From contig JAGZJZ010000076.1 of the NCBI GenBank assembly GCA_018365455.1, positions 1-29,256 of the forward strand: a stretch of DNA of 29,256 bases. Reading direction: 5' to 3'. The position numbers and the translations under genes are program-made. The stretch comes from Clostridiales bacterium. GTDB lineage: Bacteria > Bacillota > Clostridia > Lachnospirales > Lachnospiraceae. The notes below the pieces were generated by a model. It did no database searches. It was not told the origin of the DNA and saw nothing but the letters and a program-made list of their open reading frames with translations. Below, piece after piece: positions 1 to 7,166 of this stretch (positions are counted from its first letter, which is position 1; every line of letters begins with the position of its first letter).

Positions 1-31
1 CTGTAAGGTTTACGATATACTTTTGATTCAT
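1..31 (-). CDS. 5' end of a possible IS630-type transposase (runs off window)
   Basis: Only the first ten codons are inside the window; they read MNQKYIVNLT. A ribosome binding site (TAGGAGG) lies 8 bases before the ATG, and a sigma-A promoter lies further upstream at 63-91, so this is a real gene start. The short sequence resembles the usual opening of IS630-family transposases (xKKYIVxLT followed by a Glu-rich stretch). This is recognition from ten residues and is therefore tentative. The TA-flanked inverted repeat next door fits, because IS630/Tc1-mariner elements insert at TA. In many Firmicutes ecfT would follow ecfA2 at this position, but these residues do not look like the membrane protein EcfT. 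Confidence 0.4.
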   Translation of the reverse strand, partial: MNQKYIVNLT

Positions 32-62
32 TGCTTTTACCTCCTACCTTTTCTATATGTAG

Positions 63-91
63 ATTGTAAAAGCAACAACTAACTTTGTCAA
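63..91 (-). promoter_or_regulatory. Sigma-A promoter for the gene starting at 31
   Basis: On the minus strand TTGACA (86-91) and TACAAT (63-68) are separated by exactly 17 bases. The start codon lies about 30 bases past the -10 box. The promoter sits between the inverted repeat at 97-171 and the edge gene, so that gene does not depend on read-through from ecfA2. Confidence 0.75.
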
Positions 92-96
92 GGTAC

Positions 97-171
97 TAGA
101 GCGTGTTTTAAAATTGCTTTCTGACAGCTGTATGTCACAGTTTGCGGGAATGAATTTTCAAACACGCTCTA
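97..171. repeat. TA-flanked inverted-repeat element (MITE-like)
   Basis: TAGAGCGTGTTT at 97-108 is the exact reverse complement of AAACACGCTCTA at 160-171. The match continues inwards with one mismatch to about 18 bases per arm (AGAGCGTGTTTTAAAATT against AGAGCGTGTTTGAAAATT). The roughly 37-base centre holds a small inner inverted repeat, TGACA/TGTCA (122-126 and 133-137). Both ends carry TA, as expected for the target duplication of an IS630/mariner-type element. The right-hand TA plus the next G form the TAG stop codon of ecfA2. Partial copies lie at 18515-18531 and 22603-22619. It could also act as a transcription terminator for the ecf operon, though it has no good T-tract. Confidence 0.7.
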
Positions 172-1029
172 AAGCATACTTCTGCCTTTCATGGCTTTTA
201 AGATAGCATCCCTTGCCTCTTCAACCGTGGTAGCGCTGGTATCTATCTTCCATCCTTTGCTTTCCAGGGCCTTTACGGCATAAGTGACCTGCGGCGCAGC
301 CAAACCAATTGCTTCCAGCTCTTTATAGTGCTGGAACACATGCTTTGGCTTGTCATCAAACATGATTTTTCCTTTGTTCATAACGATAATCCGCTCTACA
401 TACCTTGCAACATCTTCCATACTATGTGATACCAGTACAACTGTTATTTTCCGCTCCCTGTGAAGTTTTGCAATCTGATCCAGAATATCATCCCTGCCTT
501 TGGGGTCCAGCCCTGCGGTGGGTTCGTCTAAAATCAGCATTTTCGGCTGCATTGCAAGAATTCCGGCAATGGCTACTCTTCTCTTTTGTCCGCCGGACAG
601 CTCAAACGGAGATTTCTTATAATATTTTTCCTTGAGACCTACCTGCCGAAGTGCCTCTAATGCCCTCGCTTCCGTTTCTTCCTTTGACAATCCCTGATTT
701 TTGGGACCAAAGCAGACATCCGTAAACACATCAATTTCAAATAGCTGGTGCTCCGGGTACTGAAATACCAGTCCTACCTGATTTCTGAGGCTGCGCATAT
801 CAAATCCATCCTGATAAATATCCTCCCCATCGTAATAAATTTTACCGGAGGTTCCTTTCACAAGACCATTTAAATGCTGGATCAGTGTTGATTTACCGGA
901 ACCGGTATGGCCAATAATTCCAATAAACTGATCATCTGGGATCTCCAGATTAATTTGATCCAGAGCTTTCTTTTCAAATGCTGTTCCTTCACTGTACACA
1001 TAACTTAAATTTTCTATTTTCATCGACAT
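169..1029 (-). CDS. ecfA2: ECF transporter ATPase EcfA2
   Basis: One of the two cytoplasmic ATPases of the energy-coupling factor module, which powers uptake by exchangeable vitamin- and metal-binding S components together with the membrane protein EcfT. All ABC motifs are visible: Walker A GHTGSGKST (residues 40-48), Q-loop Gln90, signature LSGGQ (144-148), Walker B MLILDE (164-169) and switch His202. The 286-residue length is normal for the family. The start overlaps the end of ecfA1. ATG codons at 1029 and 1023 are both possible, and the second gives an ATGA stop/start overlap, so translation is probably coupled. The usual third gene, ecfT, does not follow. The stop codon is formed at the edge of a TA-flanked inverted repeat, so the last residues may be insertion-derived. 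Confidence 0.95.
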   Translation of the reverse strand: MSMKIENLSYVYSEGTAFEKKALDQINLEIPDDQFIGIIGHTGSGKSTLIQHLNGLVKGTSGKIYYDGEDIYQDGFDMRSLRNQVGLVFQYPEHQLFEIDVFTDVCFGPKNQGLSKEETEARALEALRQVGLKEKYYKKSPFELSGGQKRRVAIAGILAMQPKMLILDEPTAGLDPKGRDDILDQIAKLHRERKITVVLVSHSMEDVARYVERIIVMNKGKIMFDDKPKHVFQHYKELEAIGLAAPQVTYAVKALESKGWKIDTSATTVEEARDAILKAMKGRSML

Positions 1030-1865
1030 AGTTCATTCACCAACTCATCTACACTTAAAATGCCTTCCGGCAGATCTGCCCCTGACTTTCTTAATTCATG
1101 CGCCAGCAGTGTTACCTGAGGTACATCCAGACGATATTTTTTTAAAGTGTCAACCTGGGAAAATATCTCCCGGGGTGTTCCCTGCATGACAACTTTTCCC
1201 TCATCCATTACAATTACTTTATCAGCATGAATTACTTCTTCCATATAATGGGTAATGAGAATTACCGTTACCTCTTCTACCTGGTTTAATGCCCGTATGG
1301 TACGGATGACTTCTTTTCTACCGGTTGGATCTAACATTGCGGTTGGCTCATCCAGGACAATACACTTCGGATGCATAGCCACCACACCTGCAATGGCAAC
1401 ACGCTGCTTTTGGCCGCCGGAGAGCTTGTTGGGAGAAGCTTCCCGATATTCCCACATCCCTACCGCTTTCAGACTTTCCTCCACACGTTCCCAGATTTCT
1501 TTGGATTCCACTCCCATATTTTCCGGTCCAAACCCTACGTCTTCTTCCACTACGGTTCCTATAATCTGATTATCCGGATTCTGGAAGACCATTCCTGCCG
1601 TCTGACGGATCTCCCATACCTTATTATCATCCCGGGTATCCATCCCATCTACATAAAGCGTCCCTTCCGTAGGTATCAGGATGGCATTCAGATGTTTTGC
1701 CAGGGTAGATTTCCCGGAACCGTTATGTCCCAGTATTGCAATAAAATCCCCTTTTTTAACATCCAGATCCACATGATCAATCGCTCTCTGGGTAGATTCC
1801 ACATTTCCATCTTCACCATATTTAAAATATTCATATACAAGCTTGCTTGCTTTTATAATTCCCAT
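1020..1865 (-). CDS. ecfA1: ECF transporter ATPase EcfA1
   Basis: Partner ATPase of EcfA2 in the heterodimeric ECF motor for vitamin and micronutrient uptake. Motifs: Walker A GHNGSGKST (residues 46-54), Q-loop Gln95, signature LSGGQ (148-152), Walker B CIVLDE (168-173) and switch His206. The start at 1865 (MGIIKAS) is chosen because AGGTGA lies just upstream and the protein then has the family's normal length (281 aa). A longer open frame to 2015 adds 50 residues without homology and runs through the promoter at 1913-1941. In many relatives ecfA1 follows the ribosomal protein gene rplQ. Here it has its own promoter and is divergent from a DUF3788 gene, so the operon is relocated or isolated. 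Confidence 0.95.
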   Translation of the reverse strand: MGIIKASKLVYEYFKYGEDGNVESTQRAIDHVDLDVKKGDFIAILGHNGSGKSTLAKHLNAILIPTEGTLYVDGMDTRDDNKVWEIRQTAGMVFQNPDNQIIGTVVEEDVGFGPENMGVESKEIWERVEESLKAVGMWEYREASPNKLSGGQKQRVAIAGVVAMHPKCIVLDEPTAMLDPTGRKEVIRTIRALNQVEEVTVILITHYMEEVIHADKVIVMDEGKVVMQGTPREIFSQVDTLKKYRLDVPQVTLLAHELRKSGADLPEGILSVDELVNELCR

Positions 1866-1886
1866 ATTGTCACCTGTTTTAGTTTC

Positions 1887-1898
1887 ATTGTTAACAAT
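1887..1898. promoter_or_regulatory. Perfect 12-bp palindrome in the ecfA1 leader
   Basis: ATTGTTAACAAT is a perfect palindrome lying between the ecfA1 promoter (1913-1941) and its ribosome binding site, about 20 bases from the start codon. Its position would suit a repressor operator. The half-sites lack the 4-base spacing of the Rex sites seen elsewhere in this window, so I do not assign it to Rex. Confidence 0.35.
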
Positions 1899-1912
1899 TC
1901 TAATCTTTGTAT

Positions 1913-1941
1913 ATTGTATATGATTTAGTGCATTTTTACAA
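1913..1941 (-). promoter_or_regulatory. Sigma-A promoter of ecfA1-ecfA2
   Basis: On the minus strand TTGTAA (1936-1941) and TACAAT (1913-1918) are spaced by 17 bases. The predicted transcript starts near 1905 and gives a leader of about 40 bases before the EcfA1 start at 1865. Confidence 0.6.
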
Positions 1942-2029
1942 GGACTTTCGGGATGAGAATTTCTAAAATGATTCTGTAATCTTTCTAAAATAAAAAAGCA
2001 TTGTAGGAATAGCATCCCAATCCCTTCTA

Positions 2030-2038
2030 TGGTATAAT
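2030..2038 (+). promoter_or_regulatory. Extended -10 promoter for the DUF3788 gene
   Basis: TGGTATAAT is an extended -10 box (TG, one base, TATAAT). No good -35 hexamer is seen 17 bases upstream, which is common when the TG extension is present. The DUF3788 start codon is about 48 bases downstream, preceded by AGGAGG at 2072-2077. Confidence 0.6.
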
Positions 2039-2085
2039 CGGTTTTTCATGTTCTGTAAACAAGAATTAGTCAGGAGGTATCACTT

Positions 2086-2502
2086 ATGACCTGGGATACA
2101 TTATATCCGAAAACCACTATGCCTGATTTTGAACAGATCGGTGCATATATTCAGAATCCCCTGTGGAACCAGATGCACGCCTGTTTGACGGAAACATATA
2201 ACGCCCTTCCCAAAATAGAATACAGCGGCTGTTCCTTAAAGGGCTGGAATATAAAATACCGGAAAAAAGGTAAAAATTTATGTACAATTTATCCTCAGGA
2301 AGGCTGTTTTAAAATTCTGGTCATAGCCAGTGAACGTCAACAGGTGGAAATAGAATTTTTCCTCCGGACCTGCTGCCGTGAAGTTCAGGAAGCATATGAA
2401 AACACAAAGTTCTTTAATGGCGGAAAATGGCTGTTTTTGGACATCACAGATGCTAAAATCCAAAAGGATATTCTGGAACTCATACATTTCCGTACACTTT
2501 AA
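2086..2502 (+). CDS. DUF3788 family protein
   Basis: A 138-residue soluble protein that I recognise as DUF3788. The sequence shows the family's typical opening (LYPKTTMPDFEQIGAYIQNP), a central stretch containing WNIKYRKKGKNLCTIYP, and no signal peptide or membrane segment. The function of the family is not established. Some members resemble heme- or ligand-binding folds, but nothing here supports an assignment. It is a single-gene unit with its own extended -10 promoter and an AGGAGG ribosome binding site 8 bases before ATG. It is divergent from ecfA1 and convergent with the LacI-type gene. Four cysteines are present, including an adjacent pair in TCCREV, with no clear metal motif. Confidence 0.8.
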   Translation: MTWDTLYPKTTMPDFEQIGAYIQNPLWNQMHACLTETYNALPKIEYSGCSLKGWNIKYRKKGKNLCTIYPQEGCFKILVIASERQQVEIEFFLRTCCREVQEAYENTKFFNGGKWLFLDITDAKIQKDILELIHFRTL

Positions 2503-2516
2503 TCTAAAGTAACCAC

Positions 2517-2579
2517 AAAAAGAGTATAAAAGGAGCGCGGATAAGCTCGGACGACTTTATCCCACTCTCTATTATACTC
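2517..2579 (-). terminator. Intrinsic terminator of the LacI-type gene
   Basis: GAGTATAA (2522-2529) pairs with TTATACTC (2572-2579), with an inner stem GGATAA/TTATCC (2539-2544 and 2557-2562). Read on the minus strand the outer stem is followed by TTTTT (2517-2521). It lies between two convergent genes and may also slow transcripts coming from the DUF3788 gene. Confidence 0.65.
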
Positions 2580-2659
2580 CCGTCATGATTACCGCCGTCA
2601 CAATTAACCGACACCGGTATTTCTTCCTATTATCAAAATTATTTATAATTACATTTCCG

Positions 2660-3688
2660 TTATATCTTTTTTACCGACTTGCCCTCAATCAGTTCACCTT
2701 CAAATACCCTCTGCCGTTCCTTTGCACCATTTAAAATCACATCAAACAGCATCTTTATCGTAGCTTCTGCCATCTCCTCTACCGGCTGACGGATCGTTGT
2801 AATAGACGGGTGATAGTAAGCCGCCATCTCCAGACCATCAAATCCAGCCACCGAATAGTGCTCCGGCACGCTTTTTCCGGCGTCAAATATAGCTTTGCAG
2901 CATCCAATGGCAATACTGTCGGAAATGGCAAAGACAGCAGTGAAATCCTTCCCGGATTCCAAAAGTTCCCTGGTCACCGCATAGCCGTTTTCCATGGAAT
3001 AGCTGTCCACATCATCTTTCATCCGGGCAACATAGGATTCGTCATATGCAATTCCGTTTTCCTCCAGCGCTCTTTTATACCCTTCCAGACGAAGTCTTCC
3101 TATACTCTCATCATCTTCGGCGGAAGCAATAATTGCAATTTTGCGGTGCCCCTGACCAATCAAATAACGAACCATCTTGGCACTTTCCTCTACATCATCT
3201 ACATAGACGCTGGAATATTTTTCACTTCCGGACTGATCCCGCAGTCCAATGGTGCTGAGTACAAAAGGTACTGGAATCTGCTCCAGCTTCTCCTGAGAGT
3301 GGGAAAAGTGACCGCCCAAAAATACAATTCCGTTCAGCCTTTTCTCCTTCTCCAGACGGATTGCAACATCCACCTCATCCTGGTGGTCATCCACATGCTG
3401 AAGCACAAACGTATATTTCTTTTCCTGAATCTCCTGCTCAAAAACCTTGATCATCTTGCTGAAAAACGGATTTGTAATTCCCTTGATTAATACTGCGATT
3501 GCCTTGGCATCTGCCCTTTTTAGATTCCTGGCGCTGTTGTTGGGCACGTAATGATAATCTTTAATTACTTCCATGATTTTCTGCTTAGTTTCTTCATTAA
3601 TATCCGGATGATTATTCATCGCCCTTGACACAGTACTCACACCAACACCACATAATTTTGCTATATCCTTAATCGTAATTGTTTCCAT
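2660..3688 (-). CDS. LacI-family transcriptional regulator
   Basis: A 342-residue DNA-binding repressor of the LacI/GalR family. The N-terminal helix-turn-helix (ITIKDIAKLCGVGVSTVSRA, residues 4-23) and hinge helix (VPNNSARNLKR) are followed by a periplasmic-binding-protein-like ligand domain (NPFFSKM, GIVFLGG, the YRRA-like GYKRALEENGI region, VAGFDGLEMAAYYHPSITTI). The start at 3688 (METITI) has GAGG six bases upstream; an alternative upstream codon at 3730 adds residues unlike the family. The effector is unknown. It has its own promoter (3721-3749) just past the response-regulator gene and ends at a terminator, so it can be expressed independently. Position suggests it controls the uronate/sugar genes upstream on the same strand, but no matching operator was identified there. 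Confidence 0.92.
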   Translation of the reverse strand: METITIKDIAKLCGVGVSTVSRAMNNHPDINEETKQKIMEVIKDYHYVPNNSARNLKRADAKAIAVLIKGITNPFFSKMIKVFEQEIQEKKYTFVLQHVDDHQDEVDVAIRLEKEKRLNGIVFLGGHFSHSQEKLEQIPVPFVLSTIGLRDQSGSEKYSSVYVDDVEESAKMVRYLIGQGHRKIAIIASAEDDESIGRLRLEGYKRALEENGIAYDESYVARMKDDVDSYSMENGYAVTRELLESGKDFTAVFAISDSIAIGCCKAIFDAGKSVPEHYSVAGFDGLEMAAYYHPSITTIRQPVEEMAEATIKMLFDVILNGAKERQRVFEGELIEGKSVKKI

Positions 3689-3720
3689 TGGTTTTCCTCT
3701 TCCCGATATCTGATAGTAAA

Positions 3721-3749
3721 AGTATATCAACTGATGAATAAAAATTCAA
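3721..3749 (-). promoter_or_regulatory. Sigma-A promoter of the LacI-type gene
   Basis: On the minus strand TTGAAT (3744-3749) and TATACT (3721-3726) are separated by 17 bases. The leader before the start at 3688 is about 25 bases. No terminator is visible between this promoter and the end of the response-regulator gene at 3785, so read-through from the sensor operon is also possible. Confidence 0.65.
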
Positions 3750-3784
3750 GAAAAATAAGACACAATGGAAAACTCAATGAAAAA

Positions 3785-5419
3785 CTATCCTCTGGTCCGG
3801 TATTCCTTTGGAGACATTCCCACATACTTCTTAAACTGCACGGTAAAATATTTATAATCACTATATCCTACCTGTTCTACAATTTCATACACCTTTTGAT
3901 TCGTCGTCTTAAGAAGATGCTTTGCTTCTTCCATGCGGATTTTCTGCAGATATTCCATATAATTCTCACCCGTTTCCTTCTTAAACATATAGGAAAAATA
4001 AGTTGGAGACAGATAAAGTTCCCGGCACAGATCATCCATCGAAACCTTCTTGTTATAATTTTTACGGATATACTCCTTCGCCTGCAGTATCATTTGATTT
4101 TTCTTAACCGGCTCTACCCCACCGCTGTCCCTGACCAATTCCGCCATCCCGTGGAATACTCTTTGCATCAGCGCTTCTAATTCATCTATGGTAAACATGG
4201 TCTTTATGCGCTCTTCAAATGCACCGTCTTCCAATTCTTCTGTCTGACGCTCCTTTATGACGCCATAAGCTGCATTTTTTAACATGATTCCCAGTACGTA
4301 GCAATAATTTTTAATCATTTCTGAATTGAGCCTTTTTTCTTCAAAGCTGCAAAACATCTGGCGAATGCTCTCATTCGTCCCTTGAACATCCCCTTCCAGT
4401 ACCTGATTTAAAATACGGTTCATTTCCACCGGATAGTCACGCACCCACTGTTTCTCAAACTCATATTCAATACTTTCCTGGAATTCATTTATGAAGCTGC
4501 CTTTCTTGTAGAAGTTCTTCTCAAGTGCTTTTTTCGCCTGGATATAAGACTTATATAAATGAGTAACCGATGGATACGTCATTCCAATTCCCACTCCGAT
4601 ACTTGTCTCTTCCCCCTGGTAAACCTCATCTTTTATCCGTTCTGCAATTTTATTAAAAATTCCGCCTGTGCATTGATCCACATACAGAATTCCATCCTTC
4701 CCTGCGGGATAACCGGAGAGAATAATATCCACTTCCCCTAAATCCCGTATGACAAAAATACAATGTTCTAATTTCTGCAGACATTCACCAAATATCACTG
4801 CATATTGCTCTTTTAAGTTTGCTTCTCCCTCGCCCGCAGCGGCAGGTACACCAATGCGAAATATGATTCCAGTGACATCCCTGGTTACCAAATCCAGTTC
4901 CAGGCGCATCACTTCTTCCTCCAGATTGGCATAAACGCTGCGCTTTCCTTCCAGCAATTCAATCATCAGGTCCTGACGCAGATGAGAGAGACCTTCGCTC
5001 AGGATCAGGCTGCGCCGCACAATTTCTGCTTCTTCTGTTTTCCTGTAATCCAGCTTCTGCCGCAGGCGCTGAAATACTTCCTCTATTTTTTGCTTCCTGA
5101 CCGGCTTTAACATATATTCAAATGCACCAAATGCCACTGCCTCCCGGGCATACTCAAATTCTGCAAAACCACTTAATATAACAATTTCAATATCCGGATA
5201 CCGCTTTTTTATTTCCTTTGATAAATCCACACCATTCATTCCGGGCATTTTTACATCGGTCATAACCACATCAATTTCCGTACACGCCAGATAGTTCAGT
5301 GCTTCTTCTCCGTCCTGTGCCTCTGCCGCCACCTCAAATTCCAGCTCTTCCCATTTTACGCCCCGTTTAATTCCCCTGCGGATGATCTCTTCATCCTCTA
5401 CCAATAATACTTTATACAA
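3785..5419 (-). CDS. YesN-like response regulator, receiver plus AraC-type DNA-binding domain
   Basis: A 544-residue transcription factor of the YesN type. The N-terminal CheY-like receiver shows the acidic pair in VEDEE, phospho-acceptor Asp55 (VMTDVKMPGMNG), Ser83 (ILSGF) and Lys105 (MLKPV). A long middle region (about 120-440) of the YesN type follows. The C-terminal 100 residues hold a double AraC/XylS helix-turn-helix (VSMDDLCRELYLSPTYFSYMFKKETG, then IVEQVGYSDYKYFTVQFKKYVGMSPKEYR; both split here only for description). The start codon is TTG, preceded by AGGAGG nine bases upstream, and it overlaps the last 8 bases of the sensor-kinase gene, so the two are translationally coupled. Likely targets are nearby sugar genes such as gntP-uxuA (inference). 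Confidence 0.93.
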   Translation of the reverse strand: MYKVLLVEDEEIIRRGIKRGVKWEELEFEVAAEAQDGEEALNYLACTEIDVVMTDVKMPGMNGVDLSKEIKKRYPDIEIVILSGFAEFEYAREAVAFGAFEYMLKPVRKQKIEEVFQRLRQKLDYRKTEEAEIVRRSLILSEGLSHLRQDLMIELLEGKRSVYANLEEEVMRLELDLVTRDVTGIIFRIGVPAAAGEGEANLKEQYAVIFGECLQKLEHCIFVIRDLGEVDIILSGYPAGKDGILYVDQCTGGIFNKIAERIKDEVYQGEETSIGVGIGMTYPSVTHLYKSYIQAKKALEKNFYKKGSFINEFQESIEYEFEKQWVRDYPVEMNRILNQVLEGDVQGTNESIRQMFCSFEEKRLNSEMIKNYCYVLGIMLKNAAYGVIKERQTEELEDGAFEERIKTMFTIDELEALMQRVFHGMAELVRDSGGVEPVKKNQMILQAKEYIRKNYNKKVSMDDLCRELYLSPTYFSYMFKKETGENYMEYLQKIRMEEAKHLLKTTNQKVYEIVEQVGYSDYKYFTVQFKKYVGMSPKEYRTRG

Positions 5420-7130
5420 CTGCCTCTCCCTCCTTTATACGGTACGGTATTGTTATTACAGCCGTCGTTCCGCTATCCTGGTCCGATGTATATTCCAATC
5501 CATATTCGTTTCCATAATAAAGTTTAATTCTCAGATTTACATTTTTTGTTCCCACACTTTTTTTTGCATCATATTCTCCATCATTAATATAAGCTCTTAA
5601 ATGGTCAAGTTCCTCAATTGTCATTCCTTTTCCATTGTTATGAATGATAAAATATATCTGATCTCTGTCCGTTTTACAGTGTATGGTTATTTTCCCCCCG
5701 CTTTTCATCTTTGAAAGTCCATGCTCAAATGCATTTTCGATAATGGGCTGCAGAATCAGTTTAATTGTGTAACACGGCAGAACATCCCGATCAATCTCCC
5801 ACAGAACTTCGAACCGTTTTTCATATAATACCGACAGTATTCTCAAGTAACTTTTTGCATTATCAATCTCCTCTGATACCAGAACATATTCGCTCTGGGA
5901 GGAAACGCTCAGCTTAAAATATTCCCCCAACGTAGCAATCATCTCTTCCGTTTGTTCATACCCTTTTTCATCCGCCATCCAATAGATTGTTTCCAGAATA
6001 TTGGATAAAAAATGAGGATTAATCTGCTGCTGCATTGCATTTAACTCCAGTTCCCTGATTTTTACCTGTATCCGCTCTTCTTCAATCTTTCGGACATACA
6101 TTTTATCCGTAAGCTCCTTCTGTGTTTCCAGCATACGCTGAAATTCCAGATCTAAAATCCCGTGCTCATCCGAAGACATGGTATCACAGAACTCAGCTCT
6201 TATTGTGGTATCCTCCAGATAAGTCTGTTGTTCTCCTGCAATTTTAAATTTGTATAACAATTTTTGGAGCGGTTCCGTAAGGCTTTTTGCCAAAATGTAA
6301 ATGCATATGCCTCCCCATGCCAGAACAATCACAGCCAGACAGATGCCCATAATATCTGCCGGTGCGCCCTTTACCTTTCCCGTCCCTACTTTCAGCGTCC
6401 ATCCATTTTCAAGATTGATCTCGCTCATCCAGGATTCTTCCTCCCCTGAGGGTCCCAGGGAAAACAGCTCTTTTCCGGTGTTGCTAAGTAGTTTTAATCG
6501 CTGGTTTTCATACAGACCAAGGGACTGGCATATTTCTTTTAACTTTTCAACATTACTTTTTAACAGCACGGTAAATGATCGTTCGGGAGCCATTCCTATT
6601 TTCTGAGTCTTCAGACAGAAAACCTCTCCGCCATCTGTAACTATCCATCCCGGTTTTTCTTTCGCATTTTCCATTAGTTCTTGAAATACTGCTTCAAATG
6701 TATCTGCTTTTGGAAGATCTTCACCTCCCAGAATCAGCGTCTTCCCATCGCTGGATCTAACACCTCCATAGGTAAAAACCACTTCTTCCTTACAGGTATT
6801 GCTTAAAATATCCGCAACCCTTTTTTTTACCTCTTCTGTATGATAATCCGTATTTTCATGATAGAGGTACAGATCAGCCTGAAAGTCGTTGTTTTCACAT
6901 AAGTGCACCAGTTCTTCTTCGTATTTATTGAGAAAAGCGCCCAGCTGAGTTTCAATTTGATTCAGGTATATGTTTTCAAACTGTTCGACCGTTCTCTCTC
7001 TCTGGTAATTCTGATTCCACCAGGTCAGCCCCAGCAATATCCCAACCGGCATCAGACACAGAATCATATAAAAAGTGTACATCCGCCTCCCAAGAGATAT
7101 GTAACGCAGTCTGCTGATTATTCCTTTCAT
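5412..7130 (-). CDS. YesM-like sensor histidine kinase (catalytically intact)
   Basis: A 572-residue membrane kinase of the YesM/LytS-related His_kinase family. Membrane segments lie at about residues 17-37 and 258-281 and enclose an extracytoplasmic sensor region of about 220 residues. A HAMP-like linker and coiled coil (KIEEERIQVKIRELELNAMQ) lead to the phospho-acceptor motif QINPHFLSNILETIYW (His373). The ATPase domain is intact: N box ENAFEHG (465-471), G1 box NNGKGM (498-503) and a G2-like GTKNVN (527-532). The start has AGGAGG five bases upstream. It lies 36 bases after a second, degenerate kinase gene and overlaps the response regulator by 8 bases. It is probably the ATP-using member of the pair. 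Confidence 0.93.
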   Translation of the reverse strand: MKGIISRLRYISLGRRMYTFYMILCLMPVGILLGLTWWNQNYQRERTVEQFENIYLNQIETQLGAFLNKYEEELVHLCENNDFQADLYLYHENTDYHTEEVKKRVADILSNTCKEEVVFTYGGVRSSDGKTLILGGEDLPKADTFEAVFQELMENAKEKPGWIVTDGGEVFCLKTQKIGMAPERSFTVLLKSNVEKLKEICQSLGLYENQRLKLLSNTGKELFSLGPSGEEESWMSEINLENGWTLKVGTGKVKGAPADIMGICLAVIVLAWGGICIYILAKSLTEPLQKLLYKFKIAGEQQTYLEDTTIRAEFCDTMSSDEHGILDLEFQRMLETQKELTDKMYVRKIEEERIQVKIRELELNAMQQQINPHFLSNILETIYWMADEKGYEQTEEMIATLGEYFKLSVSSQSEYVLVSEEIDNAKSYLRILSVLYEKRFEVLWEIDRDVLPCYTIKLILQPIIENAFEHGLSKMKSGGKITIHCKTDRDQIYFIIHNNGKGMTIEELDHLRAYINDGEYDAKKSVGTKNVNLRIKLYYGNEYGLEYTSDQDSGTTAVITIPYRIKEGEAVV

Positions 7131-7166
7131 GAAACCCTCCTTTCCAACTTCCCGGCTGCGTTGCGC

